A DNA stretch of 64,000 nt, taken from assembly GCF_003600155.1 (NCBI RefSeq), contig NZ_QWLD01000032.1, positions 1-64,000 on the forward strand. The letters run 5' to 3'. The notes below the pieces were generated by a model that saw nothing but the letters and a program-made list of their open reading frames with translations, searched no databases and had not been told where the DNA came from. The stretch's first letter is position 1, and every line of letters starts with the position of its first letter. The position numbers and the translations under genes are program-made. The DNA comes from Nesterenkonia muleiensis (lineage in GTDB: Bacteria > Actinomycetota > Actinomycetes > Actinomycetales > Micrococcaceae). Of this stretch, positions 9,436 to 20,251 are shown in pieces.

Positions 9436-9461
9436 CCTCACAGCGGTTGTGAGCTCTCACA
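9436..9461. repeat. Three CTCACA/TGTGAG half-sites upstream of leuB
   Basis: Within 45 bp before the leuB ATG the plus strand carries CTCACA, then TGTGAG, then CTCACA. The last two form TGTGAGCTCTCACA (9448-9461), a 6-bp-arm inverted repeat around CT. It may be a regulator site or a small RNA hairpin in the leuB leader; neither is proven. Confidence 0.3.
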
Positions 9462-9503
9462 GGTCTCTAGGTGCAGTGTTCGCCTGCCGCGGTGACGAAC
9501 AGG

Positions 9504-11084
9504 TCAGTCGTCCTCATGGCGGGGGAAGATGGGCTTCGGCTTGGCGATATGTATGCCCGGCTCCAGCCGCTGCCCGAAGGCTGCAAAGGAGCGGGGTCCC
9601 TCGTTCGAGGCGTTGGTCGCCCCGGCGTCGCCCGAGGGCGGCACGCCCAGGGCGTCCAGCAGCTTGGTGGCGGACTCCGGTATGACCGGCTGGATGAGCA
9701 GCGCCACCTTCCGGAGAACCTCGGCGGTGACATATAGCACGGTGCGCATGCGGACCTCGTCGGTCTTCTTCAGCTGCCAGGGGGCCTGATCGGCGAAGTA
9801 GGCATTGGCCTCGCCGAGCATGTACCAGGTGCGCTCCAGGGCGCGGTGGAACTCTTGGACCTGGTAGGCCTCCCGTGAGATCCCCAGCAGAGAGTCGGCT
9901 TGCTCCAGGATCGCCCGGTCGGCCTCGGCGTACTCGCCGGGTTCAGGAATCGCGCCTTCGCAGTTCTTCACGATCATGCTCAGGCTGCGCTGGGCGAGGT
10001 TGCCCAGATTATTGGCGAGGTCGGAGTTCTTCCGGCCCACCACGGCGTCGTGGGTGTAGGAGCCGTCCTGGCCGTAGGGGAACTCACGCAGCAGGAAGAA
10101 CCGCACCGCGTCCAGGCCGTAGGTGTCCACCCAGGCATCGGGTGCGACCACATTGCCCACCGATTTGGACATCTTCTCCCCTGCGTTGTGCAGGAACCCG
10201 TGGATGATGACCCGCTTGGGCAGCTCGAGCCCCGCGCTCATCAGGAAGGCGGGCCAGAAGATGCAGTGGAAGCGGGAGATGTCCTTGCCGATCAGGTGCA
10301 GGTCGGCGGGCCAGAACTTTCCGAAGGCCGCGGAGTCGGTGTCCGGGAATCCCACCCCGGTGAGGTAGTTGGTGAGGGCATCCACCCAGACGTACATCAC
10401 ATGCTCTGGGTTTCCCGGCACGGGGACACCCCAGTCGAAAGTGGACCGAGAGATGGACAGGTCATTCAGCCCGTCCTCTACGAAACGGATGACCTCGTTG
10501 AACCTGCTGCGCGGGCCTCCGAAGTCGGGATTCTTTCGGTAGAAGTCCAGCAGCGGCTGCTGGTACTTCGAGAGCCGGAAGAAGTAGGACTCCTCCTCCA
10601 CCCAATGCACTTCGGTGCCGGTCTCGATGCTGTACCGCTCCCCGTCCTGACGGACCTCGGTCTCAGACTCTGCGTAGTAGGCCTCGTCGCGCACCGAGTA
10701 CCAGCCGGAGTACTTGTCCAGGTAGATGTCTCCGGCCTCCACCATGCGCCGCCAGATGTCCTGGGAGGCCTGATAATGGTCGGGATCGGTGGTGCGGATA
10801 AACCGGTCGTAGGAGATGCCGAGCACCTCATCGTCGACCTGTTTGAACACCGCGGTGTTCTTATCGACCAGCTGCTTCGGCGTCAGTCCCTGGGCTTCGG
10901 CGTTCTGCTGCACCTTCTGGCCGTGCTCGTCGGTGCCGGTGAGGAAGAAGGTCTCATAGCCGTCGAGCCGCTTGAACCGGGCCATCACATCGGCGGAGAT
11001 GTACTCATAGGCATGACCGATATGCGGCACACCATTGGGGTAGGTGATCGCGGTGGTGATGTAATAGGTGGGCTTGTCTGCCAT
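9504..11084 (-). CDS. metG: Methionyl-tRNA synthetase
   Basis: 526-aa class I synthetase charging tRNA-Met. HIGH is at residues 21-24 and KMSKS at 304-308, with the helical anticodon-binding domain after that. The connective-peptide region around residues 125-145 has no cysteine pairs, so this is the zinc-free type, and no C-terminal tRNA-binding extension is present. Its start lies 13 bp downstream of the serA stop codon, suggesting co-transcription. Confidence 0.97.
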   Translation of the reverse strand: MADKPTYYITTAITYPNGVPHIGHAYEYISADVMARFKRLDGYETFFLTGTDEHGQKVQQNAEAQGLTPKQLVDKNTAVFKQVDDEVLGISYDRFIRTTDPDHYQASQDIWRRMVEAGDIYLDKYSGWYSVRDEAYYAESETEVRQDGERYSIETGTEVHWVEEESYFFRLSKYQQPLLDFYRKNPDFGGPRSRFNEVIRFVEDGLNDLSISRSTFDWGVPVPGNPEHVMYVWVDALTNYLTGVGFPDTDSAAFGKFWPADLHLIGKDISRFHCIFWPAFLMSAGLELPKRVIIHGFLHNAGEKMSKSVGNVVAPDAWVDTYGLDAVRFFLLREFPYGQDGSYTHDAVVGRKNSDLANNLGNLAQRSLSMIVKNCEGAIPEPGEYAEADRAILEQADSLLGISREAYQVQEFHRALERTWYMLGEANAYFADQAPWQLKKTDEVRMRTVLYVTAEVLRKVALLIQPVIPESATKLLDALGVPPSGDAGATNASNEGPRSFAAFGQRLEPGIHIAKPKPIFPRHEDD

Positions 11085-11097
11085 GAGGTTCAGTCTC

Positions 11098-12690
11098 TCA
11101 GTTCTCCTCGAGGTCCACTTCGGCGGCCAGCGCGGCGTCGACCTCAGCGGCGATGGTTTCCAGCACTCCTGGCGGCAGCGCGGTATCCACCGATAACACC
11201 GCCAGGGCCCGGCCCTCCCTGGTGTTCTGGGAGACCTGCATGCCGGCGATGTTCACCTGGTGCTCACCGAGGATCCGTCCCAGGGCCCCGACCACGCCTG
11301 GCCGGTCGGCGTATTCGAAGACCACCAGATGGTCGGTCAGTGCGATCTCCAGGTCATAGCCGTTGATGCCGACGATCTTCTGGATCTGCTTGGGCCCGGT
11401 GAGTGTGCCGCGCACCGACAGATTCTGGCCCGAGGAGGTGGAGGCGCGGATGGTCAGGGCGTTGCGGTAGTCATCGACATCGGTGGTGGTGGTCAGCCGG
11501 GTGGAGATCCCCCGCTGTTCGGCCAGCACCGGAGCGTTGACATAGCTGACCGGGTCGTTGACCACATCGGTGAACACGCCCTTGAGCGCGGCCAGCTGCA
11601 GGGCGGAGACGTTGAGCTCGGCGATCTCGCCGGCAGCCTCGGTCTCGATGTCGGTGAGCGCCTCGGAGCTCAGCGCGGTGAGCACCCGGCCTAGCTTTTC
11701 GATCAGCGGGATGCCGGGGCGGACCAGCTGATCGATGGCACCGCCTGCCACATTGACCGCATCGGGCACCAGCTCACCGTCCAGGGCGAGCCTGACCGAA
11801 CGGGCCACCGAGACCCCGGCCTTCTCCTGGGCCTCGTGGGTGGAGGCGCCCAGATGCGGGGTGACCACCACGTTCTCCCGTGTGAAGAAGGGCAGGTCGG
11901 TGGAAGGCTCGGTGGCGAAGACGTCCACAGCGGCCCCACCGATGGTCCCGGCAGCCAGGGCCTCTTCGAGGTCGGTCTCGTCAATGAGCCCGCCGCGGGC
12001 GACGTTGACCAAGAAGACCGAGTCCTTCATCTTCGCGAAGGCCTCGGCGTTGAGCATCCCGACCGTCTCCGGGGTCTTCGGCATGTGAATGGTGATCACA
12101 TCGGCCTTGGCGTAGAGCTCGTCCAGAGTGACCAGCTGCGCGCCGAGCTGATGGGCCCGGGCGGAGGTCACATAGGGGTCGAAGGCGAGGATCTCCATGC
12201 CGAAGGCGGCCATGCGCTCGGCCACCAGACCGCCGATCCGGCCCAGGCCGATGACGCCGAGGGTCTTCTCGGAGAGTTCGATGCCGGTGTACTGGGAGCG
12301 CTTCCACTGGCCTGCGGTCAGCGACTGGTGGGCCGGTGAGATCCTGCGCGCCAGTCCCAGAATATGAGCGCAGGTCAGCTCGGCGGCGGAGGTGATGTTG
12401 GAGGTGGGCGCGTTGACCACCATCACCCCGGCGGAGGTGGCCGCGGTGATGTCCACATTGTCCAGGCCGACCCCGGCGCGAGCCACCACCTTGAGCTTCT
12501 TGGCGTAGCCGAACACCTCGGCGTCGACTGTGGTGGCTGAGCGCACCATCAGGGCGTCGGCATCGGCGATATCGGCGAACAGCCGGGGCCGGTCGGTGCC
12601 GTCGGACTGCCGGATCTCGAAGTCGGGGCCCAGGGCATCGACGGTGGCTGGTGAGAGCTCCTCAGCAAGGACAACTACTGGTCTGGTCAC
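11098..12690 (-). CDS. serA: D-3-phosphoglycerate dehydrogenase (long, ACT-containing)
   Basis: 530-aa first enzyme of serine synthesis, NAD+-dependent. The NAD-binding GLGRIGG is at residues 148-153, the catalytic Arg is in NVARGGLIDE and the catalytic His in TPHLGAST. After the catalytic domain comes the intervening allosteric-substrate-binding (ASB) domain and a C-terminal ACT domain (about 450-530), as in the mycobacterial serine-inhibited enzyme. The GTG start at 12690 is chosen because AAGGAACCT lies immediately upstream; a longer frame to 12804 adds a non-conserved stretch crossing a strong hairpin. Confidence 0.96.
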   Translation of the reverse strand: MTRPVVVLAEELSPATVDALGPDFEIRQSDGTDRPRLFADIADADALMVRSATTVDAEVFGYAKKLKVVARAGVGLDNVDITAATSAGVMVVNAPTSNITSAAELTCAHILGLARRISPAHQSLTAGQWKRSQYTGIELSEKTLGVIGLGRIGGLVAERMAAFGMEILAFDPYVTSARAHQLGAQLVTLDELYAKADVITIHMPKTPETVGMLNAEAFAKMKDSVFLVNVARGGLIDETDLEEALAAGTIGGAAVDVFATEPSTDLPFFTRENVVVTPHLGASTHEAQEKAGVSVARSVRLALDGELVPDAVNVAGGAIDQLVRPGIPLIEKLGRVLTALSSEALTDIETEAAGEIAELNVSALQLAALKGVFTDVVNDPVSYVNAPVLAEQRGISTRLTTTTDVDDYRNALTIRASTSSGQNLSVRGTLTGPKQIQKIVGINGYDLEIALTDHLVVFEYADRPGVVGALGRILGEHQVNIAGMQVSQNTREGRALAVLSVDTALPPGVLETIAAEVDAALAAEVDLEEN

Positions 12691-12725
12691 AGGTTCCTTC
12701 TTCTCAGGACGGTTGAAGTCAACGG

Positions 12726-12759
12726 GTGGGGGTGGCCCGGCGTGCCGGGCCACCCCCAC
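12726..12759 (-). promoter_or_regulatory. Perfect 16-bp hairpin upstream of serA
   Basis: GTGGGGGTGGCCCGGC (12726-12741), a 2-nt loop and its exact reverse complement (12744-12759). It lies 36 bp before the serA GTG and 138 bp after the preceding minus-strand gene ends. No T-run follows on either strand. It could end the upstream transcript or form a very stable structure in the serA 5' leader. Confidence 0.6.
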
Positions 12760-12763
12760 AACT

Positions 12764-12773
12764 CTAGTACTAG
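12764..12773. repeat. 10-bp palindrome CTAGTACTAG
   Basis: A perfect palindrome about 5 bp upstream (relative to serA) of the GC-rich hairpin. It is AT-rich compared with its surroundings and could hold a -10 element or an operator for serA. No clear -35 was identified. Confidence 0.25.
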
Positions 12774-12897
12774 ATGAGCACCGGTGTTGACTGGACGACC
12801 TCATCCGGAATCACTCATCAAGTCTGCTCTACCGGCTACATTTCTCAGGCACAGCATGTCAGGTTCTTCAGTGAGGTCCTTGATGAACGGTGACCGA

Positions 12898-15510
12898 TCA
12901 CGGGGATCTGGACATCCAAGCCCCAGGTGAGGAAGCGTTCTCTTCCTCGAGCAGTCTCAGATGCTCCCGGAGGGGGTCGGCCCGAGGCGACTGCGCGGCT
13001 TCGAAGAAGCCGAGTGCAGCCCGCCACTGCTCTACCGCCGCTGGCCGATCACCAGCTTTATCCAGGCAGTCGCCCAGCATCTTGCGCGATTGCCCCTGTT
13101 CAAAGGGATCCCCGATCTCATCGGCGAGAAGAATGCCGGCGCGAGCATGCTCCCCAGCGGCGTTCAGATCCCCGAGATGCAATTGGCAGGTGCTGATGTT
13201 GTTCAGCTGAGTCACCTCGTGCTGTCTCAGTGCGGTCTGCCGTGCCCGCTCCAATGCCCGCTGACACCACGGCAATGCGGCTGAATAGAGGTTCCGGTGG
13301 ATGAGGGAAGATGCCAGATTACTCTGGGCCACCACAATGCCGGCTGCGTGATCTGTCTCTTCAAATATGGACAGAGCCTCACGAGCACGCCGCTCGGCTT
13401 CCTCATGTTCTTTCAGTGAGATCAGCACAGACGCCAGATTCGCCAACCCGCGTGCCAGGCTGAATGGATCACCCACCCGGCTGCCAATCTCCACCGATTG
13501 TTCTAGGGCGTGGCGACCCTCAGCGATCCGTCCAGTGCGGTCATAGAGTCCTGCGAGGTTGTTCCAGGCGAATCCTGCCATGCCCCAGTTCCCCAGTTCC
13601 GAAGAGAGTTCGATGCTCCTGCGGTACCTCTGCTCAGCCCCAACGTTGTCTCCCGAGCGTTCCAGCACGATACCGTAGGCATTGAGCATCGTCACCTCCT
13701 CCTCGGGGTACTCCCTCACCAATGGCTCCACTGCGCCGAAGTGATGCTGGGCGTCTCTGAATTGTCCAGCCCAGGTAAGCACCGTTCCCAGATCCACGCG
13801 CGCACGGACTTCGCCTTCACGGTCTCTGAGATCTTGAGCCTGCCGCAAAGCCTTGCTATGAAGGGCCAGCGCCTCCCCGAAGCGTCCGACTCGCAGCAAC
13901 CCACCCACCATGGTTTCGGATATCTGATTGATCCCAGCTATGCCTGCAACCTGTGAGTCCTCGTGCGCGATCAGCAAGAGGAGATCGGTACAGTCTTCGA
14001 AGAACTCAGTAGCCTGATCTTGACTCATCTTCACAAGGTCGACCTCGCTACGCGGTTGTCTCGGGTGCTTTCCCTGAGACTGCGTGATCATCTGATAGGC
14101 CGACCACGCGCGAGTGACGATGTTCGCCATCAATCGAGCATGCGCCTGGCTCCGCCACACAGGCGGATCGTTATCCAAACTCACATCGGCCGCGTGCACA
14201 CGGAGCAGGCTGTGAATGACGTAGCGCTTCGGCCGCGGCATCGTCAGCAAATGATGCCGGACGAGTGTGCCGAGAGCCGACTCCGGATCCTCGACCTCGC
14301 CACCAGCTAGAGCCAAGGCACACTCATGGTCCAAAAGCGCCACAGGATGAACCGCCAGTAAACGAAACATGGTCTGCACTTCAGGCGAAAGCGTTCGGTA
14401 CGAAGCATCGAATGCCGCTGCCACGTCGTCGTTGAGTCGTAAGCTGTGTTGCCTGGCGCTCACCAGACTCACGTGGTCCGCCAGTGTCCAGCCCTGCTGG
14501 ACTGCGACTCGCGAGGCGACCAGATTCACCGCCAGCGGCAGATTGGCCGCAGCATGAATCAGTGATGCAGCGGCCTCAGGCTCTTCAGCAATGCGCGCCT
14601 GTCCAATGGAAGAGCTGAGCAGATCTAACGATTCGTCGTCAGTGAAGACATCGAGCTGAATATGAGCGAAGCTCCAGTGGGATCCAACGAGGTGGTCGGC
14701 AGTGGCCTGAGCAGTCTCCGGGTGCAGCCGGCTGGTCACCACAACGTTCAGTCCACTCGGTTCAGGAAGAATGCGCTGAACCTGTTCCACGCTGTGCGCG
14801 TCGTCCAGCACCAGCAGGTGCTGTCTCTGCTGCAGTATACTGCGGAGCTTTTCAGCTTTGGCTTCCTCGCTGACCGACCGCTCATGATGCGGCACACCGA
14901 TCAGGCGCAACAGGCCGTCCAGCACAGCAGAGGGGTCCGCCGGCGGCCCCTCAGCGCTGAATCCTCGCAGATCTGCAAGAAGCGCTTGCGTCTTGTTATC
15001 CTGCGCCTTGAAAAGTCGTGCCGCTTCAAAGGCGAGTTGTGATTTTCCGACCCCGGGCATTCCAGATATCCAGAACAAACCGCCCAACAGGATGTTTTCC
15101 AGATGTTCTTCACGCCCAATGAATTCAGAGGCAGCATCCGGTACACGTTCGGTCACTGTGACCACGTGAGCTGCTGTCAGCCGACGCTGAAGCGCACTCA
15201 GAAGCGACTCCCACCGGTGACGCTCCGATGTGTCCGCAGTGAGTGCGAACACTATGTCCAAGACAAGTCGTGCGTCCAATCGTTTCCGACCGTCTCTGAA
15301 ACAGTCGTACACGGTGATGCGTCCGACCTGCGCCTCGCTGTCCGGCAACCCCTGTTTCTTCCGGTTCTGAGTGATGCGACGTGCAATCGCGGTGAAAGAT
15401 AGATTCCCATGATGCCCGCGAAGATCACGCAGCATTGAAGCAATATCAGACCACGACTCCGGCACTCCAGACACTGTGGGTGCAGTTTCCTTCTGACTAC
15501 TCAACGGCAT
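12898..15510 (-). CDS. STAND-type regulator: HTH, NB-ARC ATPase, TPR repeats
   Basis: About 870 aa. Residues 18-93 resemble the N-terminal XRE-like module of AfsR/SARP-associated actinobacterial STAND proteins. The P-loop GMPGVGKS is at 150-157, Walker B LLVLDD at 232-237 and VVTSR sensor at about 257-261, then a winged-helix region and a TPR superhelix from about 520 to 830. Such proteins act as ATP-dependent signal-integrating switches, often transcriptional. The start is uncertain: ATG 15510 is used, but ATG 15561, ATG 15594 and GTG 15621 are in frame and none has a convincing ribosome-binding site. Base composition is lower in GC than the flanking metabolic genes. It is divergent from the acidic surface protein, a likely target. 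Confidence 0.85.
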   Translation of the reverse strand: MPLSSQKETAPTVSGVPESWSDIASMLRDLRGHHGNLSFTAIARRITQNRKKQGLPDSEAQVGRITVYDCFRDGRKRLDARLVLDIVFALTADTSERHRWESLLSALQRRLTAAHVVTVTERVPDAASEFIGREEHLENILLGGLFWISGMPGVGKSQLAFEAARLFKAQDNKTQALLADLRGFSAEGPPADPSAVLDGLLRLIGVPHHERSVSEEAKAEKLRSILQQRQHLLVLDDAHSVEQVQRILPEPSGLNVVVTSRLHPETAQATADHLVGSHWSFAHIQLDVFTDDESLDLLSSSIGQARIAEEPEAAASLIHAAANLPLAVNLVASRVAVQQGWTLADHVSLVSARQHSLRLNDDVAAAFDASYRTLSPEVQTMFRLLAVHPVALLDHECALALAGGEVEDPESALGTLVRHHLLTMPRPKRYVIHSLLRVHAADVSLDNDPPVWRSQAHARLMANIVTRAWSAYQMITQSQGKHPRQPRSEVDLVKMSQDQATEFFEDCTDLLLLIAHEDSQVAGIAGINQISETMVGGLLRVGRFGEALALHSKALRQAQDLRDREGEVRARVDLGTVLTWAGQFRDAQHHFGAVEPLVREYPEEEVTMLNAYGIVLERSGDNVGAEQRYRRSIELSSELGNWGMAGFAWNNLAGLYDRTGRIAEGRHALEQSVEIGSRVGDPFSLARGLANLASVLISLKEHEEAERRAREALSIFEETDHAAGIVVAQSNLASSLIHRNLYSAALPWCQRALERARQTALRQHEVTQLNNISTCQLHLGDLNAAGEHARAGILLADEIGDPFEQGQSRKMLGDCLDKAGDRPAAVEQWRAALGFFEAAQSPRADPLREHLRLLEEENASSPGAWMSRSP

Positions 15511-15791
15511 ACTGGAGTTCTTTCTCTCAGGAAATCTCAGGCGCGAGAATGACTTCACCATAGGGTTGCTTTTCAGAGATAACAGTAACCTCATCCCATC
15601 AGCTGAGTCCTTACTCTGCACTTCGCATCGTTCGGAATTGTTCGAAGTTGATGACTAAAGCCCTATCGCATCACCAAAGTGTGTTGTGTCGCCATGGGTC
15701 TGCACCCACAGCGGTGACATTATCACCGGCTCGACACGGAACGGTGCCGGTGCCAGAGGAAGCACTTCGTGAGTAAGGACAACACACATTC

Positions 15792-18422
15792 ATGAGCAGA
15801 GACACTCGTATCAGCGCTAAGGGCAGCGGGGAGGCGCCCTTGAGACGTCGCACCATCGCGCTGCTCACCGCATCAGCGGTGACACTGGGCATCGGAGGTT
15901 TCACGATGCTGCCAGCAGCGGCATCTAACCCCGCGGACACCGCAAGCGTCGAAGAACTCGAACACGACGAGCCGGATGAGAACGATGACTCAGGGGTTTC
16001 CGGCAGCACCGAGGATGATGAGGATGCTGACACTCCAAAGGTTGAGGACAGCGTCGAAGCTGATGGTTCTTCTGAGCTTGAGGATTTCATTGAGGCCCTT
16101 GCGGCCGCCGCCCCTGAGGAAGACTCTGAAGAAGATGCGCTTAGCGAGATTGACGATGAGACAGCGGCTGATCATGAGGCTGTTGCTGGGGAGGTCTCTG
16201 AGCGCGTTGAAGAGGGTGACTCAAAGGACCATAGTGAGACTTCCGAGAAGACCGAGCATGAAGGCTCTGCCGATGACATGAGCATTGAAGCTTTGAATGA
16301 CGGTCACGTCATTGTTCCCCATGACCTTGAGGAGAGCGGTGAAGCACAGGGCATCGCGGAAGATGCCAACGATGTTGATGCACAGATTCTTACCGCTGCC
16401 GCCAGCTCACTATCAGACATCACGGTCTTTCTGACGCCGGATTCCCTCAGCGAATACAGTGTGGCGGTGACAGGAGTCGAGATTGCCGGAACCGGACTCG
16501 AGACCGGCGAGATTGTCACGCTCCACCTTGACGGGGTGGACATCATTACCCTCGAAGCCGACCAGCAGGGCCGGTTCTTTCACCGTCTGACGGACCGTCT
16601 CTTTCCAGGAACATATAAGGTCAGCGCGGTCACCGACGGCGGAACGGCCGAACGCGACTTTACGGTGATTGAGGGCGGATTCGAACCAGAGCTCTCGCTT
16701 GGCATCACCGATACATGGACCGGTGAGTCAAGAATCTCCGAGTGGGATGTGCAGCGCATCGGATTCTCCGTTGACGCCTACGGGTTTGCCCCTGAGTCTG
16801 CTGTGAGCATTCTCCTCGGAAACGATGTCGTCGACGAGGTCACCACTGACGAGGCCGGGCTTCTCACCAGTCATGTCTCAGCAGCACTTACTCCTGGCAC
16901 TCACACCATTGCACTCACCGCTCCTGAGGGCAACGCATCCACAGAGTTCGAGGTGGTGTCAGATGATGATTATTACGACGACGAAGCCGAGGATCTCGAG
17001 GCGAGACTGTCTAGGACGGTAGTGACCCAGTCCGAGGTCGCAGCGGGTGAGCTGTCGGTGCAGGCCCGCGGATTCCCTTTCGACGCGGCCTTGGACCTCT
17101 ATCTCAATGACGACCTCATCGCCGGCAACGTTCCTTATCAGTCCGGCACATGGTATGAGTACGTATTAGACGAAGTACCGGTGGGCGAACATGTTGTGAC
17201 GTGGCGTCACGGTGTGGGGAGCGCCTCAGCCTCTTTCACCGTAGTGGCCGATGAGCAGGGCACTCCGCCCCCCGCGGGCGCCTACGCGGGAGAAGCTGCC
17301 ACCAGCGATGACTCGTCCGTTCCATTGACGTTCACCATCGATGAGAACGGCGTGCTCACGCAGTTCTCGGCCCCGCGGACCTTCGTCTGCGTCGGCGTGG
17401 AGGGCATCCCCACTGATCCGTTCGAGTTCGACTGGGATGCCCCCGCCACGCCGATCACCGTGGATCAGCCTTTCGAGATCCGCTGGGGGCATTATGAAGG
17501 GGACATCAGCTTTGTCATTTCTGGCATCGTCCATTCCGACGGAACCGCCTCAGGTGAAGCCCGCTGGCTGATTCCATGCTTCGGGGCCATCCACGATCAC
17601 TGGACCGCCCAGACCGACGTGGTGCCCGAGCCAAGTCCCAGCCCCACAGAAGAGCCGACTCCCACCGAAGAACCGACTCCGAGCCCGACTGAGGAGCCCA
17701 GCCCAACCGAGGAACCAACTCCCACCGAAGAACCCGCCCCTACAGAAGAGCCCACACCAACAGACGAGCCGACGTCTGACCCTACTCCCACAGCGGATCC
17801 CTCTGAGCCGCCTACAGACCGTCCAGACTCTTCTGACCTTGACGAAAGCAACAGCGGAGGAGTTGAGGCACCGGGACAGGCCGAAGCCGGTGACACCATC
17901 ACCATCCGGGTTGACACCAGCTATGCCGGTGCACTCCTCAGTAGTTGGCTGTTGCCGGATGAGATTCATCTGGGCGCCGTCACGGTCTCAGAAGAGGGTA
18001 CTTTGAGTATCACCGTGCCTGACAGCACGGCGGGAGACAAGCAGATCGCCATCTACGGTGAAGATGGTCAGCTCATCGGGTGGACTCCCCTTACTGTGCA
18101 GACACGTGAGGTCGCCCCGCCTGATGTCACACCAGACGATGATCAGGACCCTGTCGACGCTGGCGAAGCTCCCATCAGCGGTGACCAAGGCGACGGCGCA
18201 TCCACCGATCCGGATCAGGAAGAGGTGACCACGGAAGAAATCAAGGACACTGCCGATGCAAGTGCTGGAACTGCCGAGTCACAGGAAGCATCCGCTGAGG
18301 ATGGTTCGGCTCTGGCCGCAACAGGTGCCGACATTCGCTTGGGCCTGATCGCGGCTCTGGTGCTGCTGGCAGGCACCGGACTGCTGCTGATCGTCAGGGG
18401 AAGAGTCCACGCCAGCAAGTAG
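15792..18422 (+). CDS. Large acidic cell-wall-anchored protein with LAATG sorting signal
   Basis: 876 aa. Residues 1-45 are a Sec signal peptide (RRR at 18-20, hydrophobic core, Ala-rich cleavage site). About 50-200 is extremely acidic low complexity. Roughly 205-295, 300-390 and 405-485 look like three divergent Ig-like beta domains, and 495-610 is a further domain with Cys533 and Cys596 that could form a disulfide. A Pro-Thr-Glu repeat spacer spans 612-676, and another beta domain about 695-770. The C-terminus has LAATG at 841-845, a hydrophobic helix and a basic tail: a class E sortase (LAxTG) signal. No sortase gene is in the window. The specific function is unknown; adhesion or surface-layer roles are possible. 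Confidence 0.82.
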   Translation: MSRDTRISAKGSGEAPLRRRTIALLTASAVTLGIGGFTMLPAAASNPADTASVEELEHDEPDENDDSGVSGSTEDDEDADTPKVEDSVEADGSSELEDFIEALAAAAPEEDSEEDALSEIDDETAADHEAVAGEVSERVEEGDSKDHSETSEKTEHEGSADDMSIEALNDGHVIVPHDLEESGEAQGIAEDANDVDAQILTAAASSLSDITVFLTPDSLSEYSVAVTGVEIAGTGLETGEIVTLHLDGVDIITLEADQQGRFFHRLTDRLFPGTYKVSAVTDGGTAERDFTVIEGGFEPELSLGITDTWTGESRISEWDVQRIGFSVDAYGFAPESAVSILLGNDVVDEVTTDEAGLLTSHVSAALTPGTHTIALTAPEGNASTEFEVVSDDDYYDDEAEDLEARLSRTVVTQSEVAAGELSVQARGFPFDAALDLYLNDDLIAGNVPYQSGTWYEYVLDEVPVGEHVVTWRHGVGSASASFTVVADEQGTPPPAGAYAGEAATSDDSSVPLTFTIDENGVLTQFSAPRTFVCVGVEGIPTDPFEFDWDAPATPITVDQPFEIRWGHYEGDISFVISGIVHSDGTASGEARWLIPCFGAIHDHWTAQTDVVPEPSPSPTEEPTPTEEPTPSPTEEPSPTEEPTPTEEPAPTEEPTPTDEPTSDPTPTADPSEPPTDRPDSSDLDESNSGGVEAPGQAEAGDTITIRVDTSYAGALLSSWLLPDEIHLGAVTVSEEGTLSITVPDSTAGDKQIAIYGEDGQLIGWTPLTVQTREVAPPDVTPDDDQDPVDAGEAPISGDQGDGASTDPDQEEVTTEEIKDTADASAGTAESQEASAEDGSALAATGADIRLGLIAALVLLAGTGLLLIVRGRVHASK
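17625..17819 (+). repeat. Imperfect PTEE-coding repeat tract
   Basis: Inside the surface protein gene, short in-frame repeats encode PTPTEE/PSPTEE-type units, the usual wall-spanning Pro-Thr-rich spacer. Such tracts tend to vary in copy number between strains. Confidence 0.75.
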
Positions 18423-18444
18423 GCAGATACAGATTCCTGCCCGT

Positions 18445-18490
18445 GACGGTGGGGCTCGATGAACCTTAGGGTTCATCCAGCCCCACCGTC
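18445..18490. terminator. Bidirectional terminator-like hairpin
   Basis: Arms of 12 bp and 8 bp separated by one C/C mismatch: GACGGTGGGGCT with AGCCCCACCGTC, and GATGAACC with GGTTCATC, around a TTAG loop. It lies 22 bp after the surface protein stop and faces the convergent ilvC. There is no T-run, which is common for high-GC terminators. Confidence 0.65.
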
Positions 18491-18502
18491 TTAGGCACTT
18501 CA

Positions 18503-18653
18503 CAGCTCGTGAGCTGCAAGCGAAGCAGGGCCCTTGACGTCAGGAACCCGTGCAAACGCTGGCGGTTTGTTTGTGCGGGCCACGTCAGGGAGCAGCGACT
18601 TCTGGCGTGAAGGCTGGCGCGAGCCAGCCGAGAGCGGAGCGGGCTCTGCCCGC
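18503..18653 (-). terminator. Series of GC-rich hairpins downstream of ilvC
   Basis: Three perfect short hairpins follow the ilvC stop codon on the minus strand: GCGGGC/GCCCGC (18639-18653), GGCTGGC/GCCAGCC (18612-18629) and CAGCTC/GAGCTG (18503-18516). Together they probably form the 3' end of the ilvBNC transcript. Confidence 0.5.
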
Positions 18654-18661
18654 CCGCGGGA

Positions 18662-20249
<1,588 letters not shown>

Positions 20250-20251
20250 GG

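Noticed and set aside
9900-11366. 488-codon plus-strand frame opposite metG and serA
   Set aside because: Complement of two well-supported genes; low-complexity Gly/Val/His-rich translation without motifs.
17625-17819. CRISPR-like or mobile repeat
   Set aside because: The repeats are in frame and encode a PTEE wall-spacer; there are no regular spacers.
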